This document shows positions 1-10,839 of a DNA stretch of 64,000 bases, one piece after another; positions within the stretch are counted from its first letter, which is position 1, and each line of letters starts with the position of its first letter. Source of the stretch: Lumnitzera littorea (Eukaryota > Streptophyta > Magnoliopsida > Myrtales > Combretaceae); the NCBI GenBank assembly GCA_024138015.1, contig JAMXBB010000008.1:4792107-4856106 (forward strand), written 5' to 3'. Under the pieces are notes generated by a model. It saw nothing but the letters and a program-made list of their open reading frames with translations, made no database searches and had not been told where the DNA came from. Made by a program: the position numbers and the translations under genes.

Positions 1-1128
1 AAGACGATCCAACCTACAACCAATTGACTGAGCGACTGAAGATTTCAGGTAAGTTGAGTTTAATACTTCATCATATTTTAGAGTACTAGTTTAAAGTACT
101 TGAAGACTTATGATTGTATATGATTGTGATTGTAAGTAGTCTTATGCATGTGTTTGTTGGTTTGATTTTGTGCTGAAATCTGTGTTATATTTGATGATTG
201 ATGTGATGGGAGTAGTGTGAAATTGTCTAGTTACCCTAAACTGAACTTAATCCTAATCGACTTAAATATCCTAAAAAGACATGCATTGCAACCTTGTAGG
301 GGATAATTAGGATTCTCAAACCAGACACTGATACCTTCGAAAAATATAGCGTTGGATAACAAATTAGTCTTTTCCTCATCCTTGGTCGAACTAAGTGACA
401 GAATAGGAGGTCATGGTGAGGATGCAGGCATTAGTTCAAAGGATAATCTTAGGAAGAGTACTGTCTCCAATGTACAAACCTGGGTTTGGTTGTGAGCTGC
501 TGCATAATATGAAAACTCCTCAACTTGAATTGGAGCTGGTGAAATTACTCTGATTTCGCAACGAACCAGACTACATTGTGTGATGACACTTACTTGTTGC
601 ATTGCATGAAAATAATTGCTTGATAATCTTGTTTGTGCTTATATACATTTATAAGTCTTCAATTCAACTTACTGAGTTATAGTTGCTCATACCCATATAG
701 ACTCTTTTGCAGGTCCTGACTTTTGATTTGCAATGCCACGTCATAACTATCCAAAGGTTAGTTCTCTTTTGAAGCTTTAGAGAGTGAGAATCAATCGGTT
801 TATGATCAAATTTTATTTAAGGTCTTACTAGTATCTTTAGGATGAATAATTGATATATGATATGTAAATTAGCCTACTGTTATATTATGATGTAAAATCT
901 ACTGGGAGTTTTACAATAATGTACATGTAATTATATATATTTATAAATGATGGGTTAACTTTTATGTAAATTTTAGCTAAATTCTTAAATGAACTATTTA
1001 CTTAAAAGTGAAAAATCATCGATGCCTTATGTAGATCATATTTATGATAGGTACTATAAGGTCAGTTTCTGTTATTAGTTGGTTTACACGGTGAAACTGT
1101 TGTGACTCTATGACTTCGGAGCATAACA
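1..1128 (+). repeat. Solo-LTR family copy A, 3' part (cut by window start)
   Basis: This is the distal third of the 3-kb LTR family found seven times here. It contains the block with the splice-donor-like CAG/GTAAGT (GT at 49-50), the acceptor-like TTTTGCAG (AG at 711-712), an ATG at 733 followed after 24 nt by GTTAGT, and the family terminus ending GCATAACA at 1128. What follows (TGGGTTAAACAG...) does not look like a primer-binding site, so I read it as the end of a solo LTR rather than the 5' LTR of a full element. The other end lies outside the window, so its target duplication cannot be checked. Confidence 0.75.
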
Positions 1129-2894
1129 TGGGTTAAACAGGCAAACCTATTTAGTCGACTTATTTAACCTACTTGTGTAATGTTGTAATACAATTACACT
1201 AAGATGATACAAAAACTACGCAACAATAGAAGAAATGAGGTGAAGTTGATGATTCTACCAATGCAAAAGAGAGGATCACGCTCATGTAACATAGGCTTAG
1301 TATGTAACATAGGCTTGGTATCATAAAGATTTTAGCCATATTTGATACGCACAAATCGATTACAAGTCGGCATAGCATCTTGATTTCTTTTTCAATGCCC
1401 TTTATGAATTTAGGATAATGGAAAAACCCACTTTCAGCAAATAGCAATCCATACCCATTCGTTTAAAAATTCAAACATTAAGCTTTTAAATAGTAACAGT
1501 ATGCCAATAACATTCAATTTGGAATCTATGAGCTTTTCTACACACACCTGAAAATGGGAGAGTGCATGACAAGTTAACGATGATGAACGATGGATGGCGA
1601 GTAGTGAATGATGGACAATAAGTGACAAATGACAGATGATGAGCGATGAATGACAAGGATAACGCAGTGGTTCTACAATTTGTACCACGATTACAGCAGG
1701 ACTTTGAAGTGAAGATGAGGTAGGGGAAGGATGGACAGAAACAAAAAGCTTAGGGTTTGTTTGTCATTTTATTCTTTGATAAAATGTAAAGTTTATTTTT
1801 ACTTGTTTTACTTTTTCAAATATATTTAAAAAAAAATAGGCTAACGTGTGCTCCAACCCATGGGTTAAACAGATTAGGCCAAACTAGCCTATTTTTTATA
1901 TGGGTTATAAAGCTTGGCTCAGTAAATTAGATGGGGTCGGCCCATAGGCCAAAAATCCCATTTGTGTAGCTTTACCGATTATCCACTAGTTGATAAAAAA
2001 TCATATCTTATCTTTGTTAACCTCAATACCCATGTCTCCTACGAGAATTGAAGGGGAAAACACGATTTGTTTGATGATTTTGCTGTTTGTGGTTGATATT
2101 GTGCATTATGATTAGAATTTTGTGATGACCAAAGTGTAAAGGAATTTAAAGAAAAGAAAGTGAAGGACGTAAAGAAAATACATTGAACAAAATTCAATGA
2201 TATTACTTATCAAAGCATTTAAACAAAAGAAATCGAAGACGTAACATACTCGCTTGTTTTAGATATCACCAAAAATCTACGCCCCATCAGGATGAAGAAG
2301 AAGATTGGTATATTGTAGGGTTTTAGTGTGAAAACTTACAAAAAGGGTGTTTTAAAGACTTCTAAAAGCTATGTTCGGCATGTGATATATTGTTGTAAAT
2401 TGTTTTTTTCTTAAAAAATCTATACTTAGCCAAAGGTTGAATTGTTAGAGGTTGTACAATCGTTGTTTGGTTTATGTTTTGTTTATTTGTTGCTTATATT
2501 TCGTCTGATTTTTTTAAGGAAAATGATGATTGGAGAGGTAGACAATTGGAAATTATTATTTAGTTTTTTGGGGAATTAATTAATTAATTTTATTATTTAA
2601 TTAATCAAGGATATTTTGGCCATATAATTTTCTATTCATTACTTATTCTCTATTGAATTTTCTGAAGTGAATAATGTAATATCAATTCTATTACACTTAA
2701 CTAAACACTGTAACATGTATTCACAATTTATTATATATTTATTTCATTTCTTAGTAATTGCAACTCCTTTCCCCTTTTATTCAATTTAGGAAAGTGAGCA
2801 CCCCCATGATTATAATGACATAATGTCATCAGTAATGACAAAATAGCATTAATATTCTAATGTTAGCATCCAATATTTTGAAATATTTGAATCG
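1129..2894. other. Non-coding stretch with hAT-like subterminal motifs
   Basis: No gene is supported. The stretches 1129-1195 and about 1850-1975 both carry GGGTTAAACAG / ATTTAACC / GGCCAAAC-type motifs, like the subterminal repeats of non-autonomous hAT elements. Copy A may have inserted into one such element, because its right flank starts inside the motif. From 2000 to 2894 the sequence is AT-rich with no reading frame or repeat I can name. Confidence 0.4.
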
Positions 2895-5800
2895 TGTATG
2901 TCTCACAATTAGCAACTTGGAGTTTGATTTATAGAATTTAGAGCGATCGAGTAAATTATTCGATTCAGCTCAAATTCTACGACGAAACTAGGAATATTAG
3001 TAAAAACTATTCCATAAGTTCGAATTTAAGAAAATAAAATAAGAGAATATAAAAATTCCAAATTTTAAGTATATTACCAGTTATTTATCGAAAATATATA
3101 AAATGCATTCTAATAATTAATAAATAGCTAGAAATAAATTATATTTACACTAAAAATTATAAAATAACTTAAATAATATTTAGAAGTATTTATATATACC
3201 ATATATGTATTTACATATAGGTAGAATTACGCGTGATTACTCAAAATACGCGAAATAGACTAAAATAATGTCAAATAATTAAAGAAAATGCAAGAATAAT
3301 TAATGAAAAATCAAGAAAATTACAAAAAAAAAATAAGGAAATGTCTAGAAGTGGGACGTGAGAATCTGGAATTGAAAAAACAAAGACAATCAATTAAATT
3401 GCAACAAACAGAAAGTAAGAAAAAGAATAGATAAGGCAAATGTCATATCAATTTAATGCACAAAAAATCCCTAAGACCTTTATAAATACCTAAGATTTTA
3501 CAGAAGCTTATTTGGGATGTTTGGAATTATAGAAAATTAAAGAGAGTTGAAAACAAAGGGAAAATTAGGGTTTAAAAAAAATTATAAAAATCTGTACAAT
3601 TAAAACACCCAACAAGTATTTGGGAGTAGACAGCCTCCACCACCACACGATGGTGGCAATACCTAAGGTGGCCAGAGCCATCAATTCTGGTGAGTTCAAT
3701 TTTCCTCCTGATTTTACATATTTTGTTAAAAATATTAAATATGATTAGAAAATTTTGAAATTTGATATTTTGGAATATTTTTGTATGTAATTTTTAGGAA
3801 AAATATTATTTTGGTGAAAATATGTCCCGTGATATATAGTCTTTAAGACATCTCACAAATTTGAGCTTTGTTCGATTTAGAAATAAATGACTTTAAGAGT
3901 ATAAGTTTGAGCCCAAAATTTTTGTATAAACTACTTAGGAGTTATACAACATTGCTATGAAGCCCTTTTTCAAAAATTAATTTTCAAATTTTGTAGATAA
4001 TTTTTAGGGCTTAAAATGATGCATAAAATAGTTAATTTGGGATTAATTAAGTAATTAAATGAGTAATTATTGATTTAGTGAGTAATTATATGTTTAAGGA
4101 TATTGAAATTTGATGAAGTGTGATATTTTTGGCATTTGGGATGTTGGATGTAATTATTAGGGTATTTTGTAGTATATAAGTAATAGGAAAATAGTAAATT
4201 TTAAGTTAATTTTGTAAATTAAGGTAATTAAGTATAAAATTTGATTTGAGATGTTAATTGATGTTGGGAGATGATATTTAAAGTGATATAATTATTAGAT
4301 GTATATTGTGTACACAATAGGTAATAATACATAATATGCAAAAATTGGAAATATAATAAATATAAAATGTTAGAATAAAAATTGATATTATACTAATAAT
4401 AGGAATATATATGAAATTTGGTAAGAGACTTAAATTTAGGTAATTATATGAAAAATGTAAAATTTTCTCACATCAAAAGTAAATTCGATACAGTAATAAG
4501 GATTTAAATGTACCGAGTAAAATAAAATACTGATTTAGAACTAAAAGTGATAATTAGGATACTCGAGACTAATGTGATGAATTTCACAATTGTATTTGCA
4601 TTTTTAAGCTTTACATATAATATCCTTAATTGGAATCGCTTTAAAACTTAAATTAGAACTAGATTTGGAAATCGAACCCTTAACTAACCTATAATGAATT
4701 AACAATAACTATTATGTATATGAGAATAATTAGGTTAAATCATAACTTAGAGTATATATACATATACATATCATCAAGTTATAAATACTAAAAATACATT
4801 TATATTATATATTATAAGACACATGAATATGAGTCGACCTGCAGTGGGTTGAGTGAGCGACCAAGGATACCAGGTAAGTTGGGATTAATAAATTACTGTA
4901 TTTTGGAGTACTAATTTATAGTACTCGGAGGTTTGAATTGTACTTGATTGTGTTTGTTATATAGTTGGTTATATGTATGTGCTTATTCTGAGTTACTGAT
5001 TATGATGTTGATTTGTTATCTGACTTGCATTTGTATGGAACGATTGATCACCTTAAACTGGATCTAATCAAATATATGACTTGCAATCATAAATCGGATA
5101 TGCATAGCAATCCATTAGGAGAACATTAGGATTATCTGTCCAAATATCGACCCTTCAAAAGGGATAGCGTTGGATGACATAATTAGTCCTTTCTTCACTC
5201 TTAGTTGAACTAAGTAATAGGAGAAGAGGTCACAGCAATGGTGAAGTCAATGGTTTGAAGGTAGTCACTGGAAAAGCGGTGTCTCCATTATGTAAGCCTG
5301 GGTTTGGTCATAAGCTGTTTTATTAATAGAAACTTCTCAACCCGGATTAAAGCGAGTACAATTTCTCTAATCTCACGACGGATCGAACAATATCGTGCGA
5401 TGACATTTGTTCAAACATGCATTGTACCTAATAATTTGATTGATAACCTTGTTTGTGTTTACTGTATAGTTTAAATCTCTATTCCAACTTACTGAGCAAT
5501 GATTGCTCACATCCCTATAGACTTTGTTATAGGTGCTAGCTAGAAAGCGGCCATATAACTATCCTAAAGCTAGCAACTGCTGGATCTTGGAGAGTGAGGA
5601 TGTAAATTGAAGACCAAGTACACTCTCTAATTAGATTTATTTTAAAGCTTTTAGTATTAATTTACAAATTACTTAAGTAGATTAGGATTAAGTTGCTAAA
5701 TCTTATAAAGATACTCAGGTTATTTCAATATAAATATGTATCTTTCTTAAGTTCATAAGAAAATGGTATACTTAATTTATGAACTGTTTACTTCAAAACG

Positions 5801-5917
5801 GGTTAGTCATAGACGCCTTATATAAATCAGGTCTAAGATGGCGACTGTATGGTCAGCTTCTATCTTAAAATATTTTGCACGACGGGACTATTATAACTTT
5901 GCCACTTGGGGCATGAA
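2895..5917 (+). repeat. Solo-LTR family copy B (about 3.0 kb)
   Basis: The left end TGTATGTCTCACAATTAGC aligns without gaps to the start of other copies (TGTAAGCCCCACAATCAGC). The right end GGGGCATGAA matches the family end GGGGTGTGACA with changes. Inside are the family TATA box (TTTATAAATACC near 3479-3489), a short CCACC-rich run near 3630, the donor-like CAG/GTAAGT (GT at 4874-4875) and an acceptor-like ATAG near 5532. The micro-exon start has become AAG and its second donor GC. No intact 5-bp target duplication is visible, so this is an older, decayed copy. Confidence 0.75.
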
Positions 5918-6405
5918 AAATTAATCTTTTCTAAATTCTTCCAATTGAATCAACTTTTTTACAATATACTTTCTCACTACTAATTGTAATTTTACATGTT
6001 ATTTCATATTCTATTTGTTTAGTTGGTGATATATTTGTTTTGTTTTAAGCATAAGTATTATAGGTGTATATTTACTAGTGTTCATAAAGACATGCACTCC
6101 TTATACTCTCTCGGAAAGGTCTTAATCTTGAAACACACGTAAATATTGTTGCACAACTCTCATGTAGGCATTGAAAAGTTTTTTGGTTATTGTTTGAAGG
6201 GCCCATAGATTGGAAAACTTTGTCGAAGAGTTATACAAACAAATTGCATAGTTCATGGCTTAAAGAGCATTGGTTGTAGTTGAAAAATAAAAAATTGATA
6301 TAAACTTGAATAGGTAACATAGGATGAATTTCAATAGATAAAGCTAGAGTAATATGCAACACATATAATTAACCTTTTTCTTGTATGATTACTACAAATG
6401 GTGTT
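5918..6405. other. AT-rich spacer
   Basis: No reading frame, RNA gene or repeat could be recognised between LTR copy B and the TRIM element. Confidence 0.5.
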
Positions 6406-6869
6406 TGGAATACCCTTTATATGTTGGTGATAAAATCCTAATCACCGTGGTGTTTTTTGGTGCAGCGACTTAGAGTATATTGAAACTCCAAAGTTAAGCA
6501 TGCTCATACTAGATTAATCTTAGGATGGACGACCTATTAAAAAGTTATTGCACTAAGAAATAAAACTGTACAGCGTTCTAGTTGGGCTGTTATAGATGGT
6601 ATCAAAGTAATCCACCAGCTTGAAGGGCAAAGCCCTACTTGGTTGTAATTCTGGACTTGTGTAACAAAACTGATGAGAATGTTGGTTCTATAAAAGGAGT
6701 GGATTGTAATATTTCTTATATACCAGATAACAAAATTCTAGTCATCAAGATATCTTTTGATGTAGTAATTTAGAGCATGTTAGAACTCCGAAGTTAAGCG
6801 TGCTTAAGTTAAGTCAATCTCAAGATGGATGATCTTCTCAGTGGGAGGAATTCTGATTTAATCATTATA
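6406..6869 (+). mobile_element. Cassandra-like TRIM retrotransposon carrying 5S rRNA-like LTRs
   Basis: Two related terminal repeats, 6406-6594 and 6705-6869, each contain a degraded 5S rRNA-like core. It is clearest near 6780-6845, with AACTCCGAAGTTAAGCGTGC and AGATGGATGATCT, which resemble the plant 5S internal promoter and 3' region. Between them lies TGGTATCAAAG at 6597, close to the usual initiator-Met primer-binding site TGGTATCAGAG, and a purine-rich AAAAGGAGTGGA just before the second repeat. Flanks are GTGTT (6401-6405) and GTGTC (6870-6874), a 4-of-5 target duplication. 5S-bearing LTRs with no coding capacity are the definition of the Cassandra TRIM family. The copy is old, as both 5S cores differ at many positions. 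It is not a functional 5S gene. Confidence 0.82.
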
Positions 6870-6959
6870 GTGTCATTGCATGTATAGGTGCACTTTTTTT
6901 TTTTTCCAATTCATTTAACCTTGTATTCTACAAGTATATATTTCTATATTTATTTTCTT

Positions 6960-7560
6960 TCTCCTCATGTTAGTCTCTATCTTCTTTATTAGGAAATGAC
7001 GAAGATGAAGAAGTTGGTTATAACAAGAGAAATTAGAGCAATATAGAAATTGTAAAATATTTGAATTCTTTATCCTTATAAGTATAGAGAAAAGGAAAAT
7101 AATATTGTTTTATTTAAAAATAATTCCAAAAATATTGTACTATCGAAAATAATCCAAAAAATATCACATATAAATTCGGGTTTTCAAAACATTGTACTAT
7201 CTATGAATTTTTTTGGTATTATTTTTGAAAGCATAGTATTTTCGGAATTATTTTTAGAAAAAGCAATATTATTTTCCTTTCACCTAGAAGTATATATTCA
7301 TATTTTTTTTTTCTTTTTCCTCAATGTAAATTGCTAAAATTTGATTTCCTGATTTTTTTTTTGGCAATCAACATGATGAAGAAGTTGATTAGAATAAGAG
7401 AAATAATAGCAAGCATGAATACATCGGTTGTTTTAATTCTTTAACTTTATAATATATATAATTATAATATCTTTCTTTTTTCATTGTCCTCATGTCAATT
7501 TTTAAAATTAAATTTCATTCATTTTATTATTAGGCAATTAATAAGATGGAGAAGTGGACT
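6960..7560 (+). repeat. Degenerate tandem repeat (three partial units)
   Basis: A short module, roughly CCTCATGT...ATTTCATT...TTAGGCAAT-AA-AAGATGAAGAAGTTG, recurs near 6961-7020, 7313-7395 and 7481-7556. The units have diverged and the first two are separated by a fold-back element. I cannot assign a source; it resembles a duplicated intron-end plus exon-start, but this is a guess. Confidence 0.35.
7091..7280. mobile_element. Fold-back MITE, 190 bp
   Basis: The two ends are inverted copies: AAAGGAAAATAATATTG at the left and its complement CAATATTATTTTCCTTT at the right. The match continues inward with scattered differences for about 60 bp (TAATTCC / GGAATTA). There is no coding capacity. This is the structure of a MITE; no clear target duplication is seen. 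Confidence 0.7.
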
Positions 7561-7561
7561 T

Positions 7562-7745
7562 GACTCAAGTCTAACAATATTAAAAATAAATAAATAAATA
7601 AAATAAAAATAACATTAAGCAACAAAATTAATTGTTACTTATGCCTTAAATTTCGTAGCTTAATGTCATAAGGGGCAACTAATTTTGCTACTTAATGTTA
7701 TTTTACTTTTTATTTATTTATTTTGTTAGTGTTGTTAGACTTGAG
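7562..7745. mobile_element. Fold-back MITE, about 185 bp
   Basis: Left arm 7564-7628 starts CTCAAGTCTAACA; right arm 7681-7745 ends TGTTAGACTTGAG. The arms pair over most of their length, including the (AAAT)n run and AACATTAAG. AAGATGGAGAA occurs on both sides (7543-7553 and 7756-7766), which may be a long target duplication or chance from the surrounding tandem repeat. No coding capacity. Confidence 0.72.
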
Positions 7746-8224
7746 CATAGCTGAGAAGATGGAGAAACGGGCCCAGCTTAACTAATTTTGGTGCTTAAGT
7801 TCGCACGAAAATTGAGCACATCTTGCGTGGAACATGGCCACCTTCATTGCATAACACATAGGACAGCAACGTGACATCGTGACGCACTTTGCCCCATACA
7901 GACAATCTTTTTCAATTATAGATTTTTATTTCAAACATTCATTTTTTCTTTTACCGTAATTCAACTTCAAAGGCATTAGATGATGTCACGTGTATGATCA
8001 ATACTCCTTTTAGTTTTCATTTTAGGAATCAAATTTTTATATTTTCTTTTTAGCTTTAGTTGAACTTTAGGATTTTGTTATTCCATGATCTTTTCCATTG
8101 TCATATGAGATATTCTTGTGAGAAGCAATTATAATGTTTTAATTTTCACGATTATATTCAGTTGGCTGCTATATGAGAGACAAGCCCTTGGTTATGATAA
8201 GTGATTTTCCCTCTCTAGAATAAA
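7746..8224. other. AT-rich spacer
   Basis: No gene, RNA or clear repeat recognised. Confidence 0.5.
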
Positions 8225-8905
8225 TACAAGTAGATTTGTGCACCAAACTAGCTCGAAATTGTCGATTCACGAGCCTAACTACAGCTGAACCGTGACTTGG
8301 CCTCCAGAGGGACGGTTCTAGACCAGTTTAACCTTTGAATCATTTTTTTTAATATATAATTTTTTATTAATTTTTTAAAAATACATTAATAAATTCTAAT
8401 AACGCGACCTCCTTTCTCTCTCTCTCTTTTTAAGTATATTAATTCATTAATAATTTTTTTTTAAATTTCTAACTTAATGTAATTCTAACTTTTTTATTTT
8501 TTTCTCCTCAAATTTTATCTTTTCCTTATATTCAAGTTTTTAACATTTAACAAGTTTGATAAAAAAGACTTACATCAACTTAAATTGAATTTTCAATCTA
8601 TCATTAATACATAATTAATTTATAATTAGTCATTTACCATTAGTTTGATGATATTATTTTTTATCATTATAAAGAAAGTAGTTTTGACATATTATGAACT
8701 AATGGATATCATTTAATTATTTTTTTCTAACTTAATAGCCTCTTTTCTTTATTTATCTTTCTTTTTTTTTTCTAAGGGTAAACTGGCTAGATTGACTCAC
8801 CGATTCAATAGTGGGTTGACTTATTGACCTAACGGTTCATGAACCGTTGGTTCGAGAGGATGGGCCTGTCATGGTTTGGAACCGGCCCTTGTACAGGTTT
8901 AGACA
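8225..8905. mobile_element. Possible hAT-like non-autonomous element
   Basis: The two ends (about 8240-8340 and 8780-8905) are GC-richer than the poly-T interior and share short motifs of opposite sense, such as GAACCGT / ACGGTTC, GACGGTTCTAGACCAG and GGTTTGGAACCGGCCC. This resembles non-autonomous elements with GAACCGG-type subterminal repeats. Exact termini and target duplication could not be fixed. Confidence 0.35.
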
Positions 8906-9449
8906 TAAGTATATCTCACTGGCCTTATTTTAGGACTATGATGTAAATTGCTCTCTTTAGCTGATGTCTTAGTGTTCTCTTAGTGTAATGTGTCTATAAA
9001 AACTCTTTAATTTGAAATACTTCGTTGTAAATGTTGTTGAGTGCTATTTCCTATTGTTTCAATTTTGTGATTGTATTTCTTTATGTGAATTGATTTTATC
9101 TTTTCTATTGAAAAAATTCTTGGTGCAATAGGAGCAATTGAAGTTCTATTGAGAGAATTAATTCTAAATAAGGGATCTTGAAATTAATCTTCTATTGTGA
9201 TTTCTTAGGCTTTTGGAATATATCTTATTGGTCATTTAGTCACCTTGAAATTATGGTTTATAATTAGTCTTGATATAGTTTCTTTAATTTTATTACTCTA
9301 CTTTGTTTCAGTAAGTTAAATGGAATCATATTTAAATTGATTGAAAACTTAGTATTGTTCAAAAAGCTTCTAATTTAAAATGGTTTGATGGAGCTCTATT
9401 TTTGTACATCACTTTAATGGCTTTGTATTTACATTCAATGTTATATTTA

Positions 9450-9453
<4 letters not shown>

Positions 9454-9481
<28 letters not shown>
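9454..9481. repeat. (TC)14 microsatellite
   Basis: Uninterrupted TC dinucleotide run in AT-rich DNA. Confidence 0.95.
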
Positions 9482-9482
<1 letters not shown>

Positions 9483-9514
9483 TGCATACAACTCCTTCAC
9501 AATCCCTAACATCT

Positions 9515-9541
9515 AATGAAGGGACTTTGTGTCCCTTCATT
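9515..9541. repeat. Perfect short hairpin
   Basis: Ten-base arms AATGAAGGGA (9515-9524) and TCCCTTCATT (9532-9541) are separated by CTTTGTG. There is no neighbouring gene and no T-run that would make it a typical regulatory RNA; function unknown. Confidence 0.6.
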
Positions 9542-10839
9542 CAATATAATCAATTTGCTACAGATCCACTCCAATTAACCTCCAATCTTTTTTTTTTTCT
9601 CCCTCACCATTTCGACCATTAATAATCCATCCACATTATAATATTACTCATTATAATCAACTTTTACAAATCTTGTTGGTTTGAAGACTATAATAGCGAT
9701 CAAAAGAAGACCCATTTGGCGGTAATTTGTAAAATAAGTGGTTTTTAACATATTTGTTATCTTCTTTTTCTTTTTCTTTTTGTCTCCCCCCTTCATGGGA
9801 TTATGCCATTTCTTTTATGGGATTTGTCACTCTTGTTAGTTGGTTAGATTTTGAGAAAATTTAATATCCCTTTATGTGCTCAATTATTCAGTTGGGTCTC
9901 AATTAATTAATTTCTTTAGTATCAATTAATTTGTTCACCTTCTAGCCAAAAAAGAAAAGAAAAGTTACATTTATTCCATCTTCCCTTTTATTTCTCTCCT
10001 ACCCTTCTTAAGTTTCTTTCTTTTCCATACAATGGACTCTTAACTTCTCTTGTAGACTTCACCAGAATTAATGTTCCTTAAGTTGATAACCACCACCAAT
10101 TCACAATAGAAAATCTAGAAGCATGAAATAATATTTCTATTAAATTTAGGTCTTCTTATATATATATGGATTACACAATATAAAGATATGGACAACCTCT
10201 TAATAGATATTACGCACCACTAAGATTAATCTTCTTAATCGATAAGACACATAAATTATGGTGAGTTATTTGTTCACCATAATTTAGTCAGAATTGTAAA
10301 GAACAGTAAGTTTGAGAAATGTTAGAGCAAATTCAGTCAAAAGATGCATAGCAATATTTTACAATGAGTACATGTAATTTGTAAGGTTTCATATGACAAA
10401 TTAGGAATATAACATGAAATAAACTTGAATTAAAAACAAAAATAACTAAATGTGAAAGTACATGTCAAGGTGTATGACTATGTAATGGCCTATGCACATA
10501 TAATATGTTTTAAAAAGTCGAAAAGGAATCGGTGAGTTGCATACTAAGATGCACAAACATGCACTTCTATACACCTAAAGTGCATGGGCATGCACTTCTC
10601 CCATAACCAACAACACACCATCATGATATGCATAACTAAAGTGCATAGGCATTGATGGGGATCAGCCTCCTGTACTTATCATCTAAGCCAGGGCTAGAGG
10701 CTTGGAGAGTATAGCACGAATGATTCTCTCACTCTAACTAAATCTTAAGGAGTTTGTCATGTTATAGGGACCCGAGCTATCTTACCTCCTAAACTATTTC
10801 AAGCCTTGTTGCTATAATTTGAGGGCTCAGAATCATACT

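Larger units (their letters stand above)
8906..10839. other. Non-coding stretch with simple repeats
   Basis: AT-rich, no gene supported. It holds the (TC)n run at 9454-9481 and a short perfect hairpin at 9515-9541. The part from 10480 to 10840 is less AT-rich and includes repeated phrases such as CTAAAGTGCAT-GGCAT (10570-10660), a local short duplication without known function. Confidence 0.5.

Noticed and set aside
411..602. Open frame on the minus strand of LTR copy A, with similar frames at 45387-45656 (minus) and 48714-48896 (plus)
   Set aside because: They resemble each other only because they lie in the same conserved LTR block. They are antisense to the TATA and splice signals and match no known domain. 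I treat them as shadows of the repeat.
1129..1140. Primer-binding site after LTR copy A, which would make it a full-length element
   Set aside because: TGGGTTAAACAG does not match the 3' end of a common primer tRNA, and no gag or pol follows before LTR copy B.
6780..6845. Possible functional 5S rRNA gene
   Set aside because: Many differences from plant 5S RNA, and the context (paired LTRs, primer site, target duplication) fits a Cassandra TRIM.
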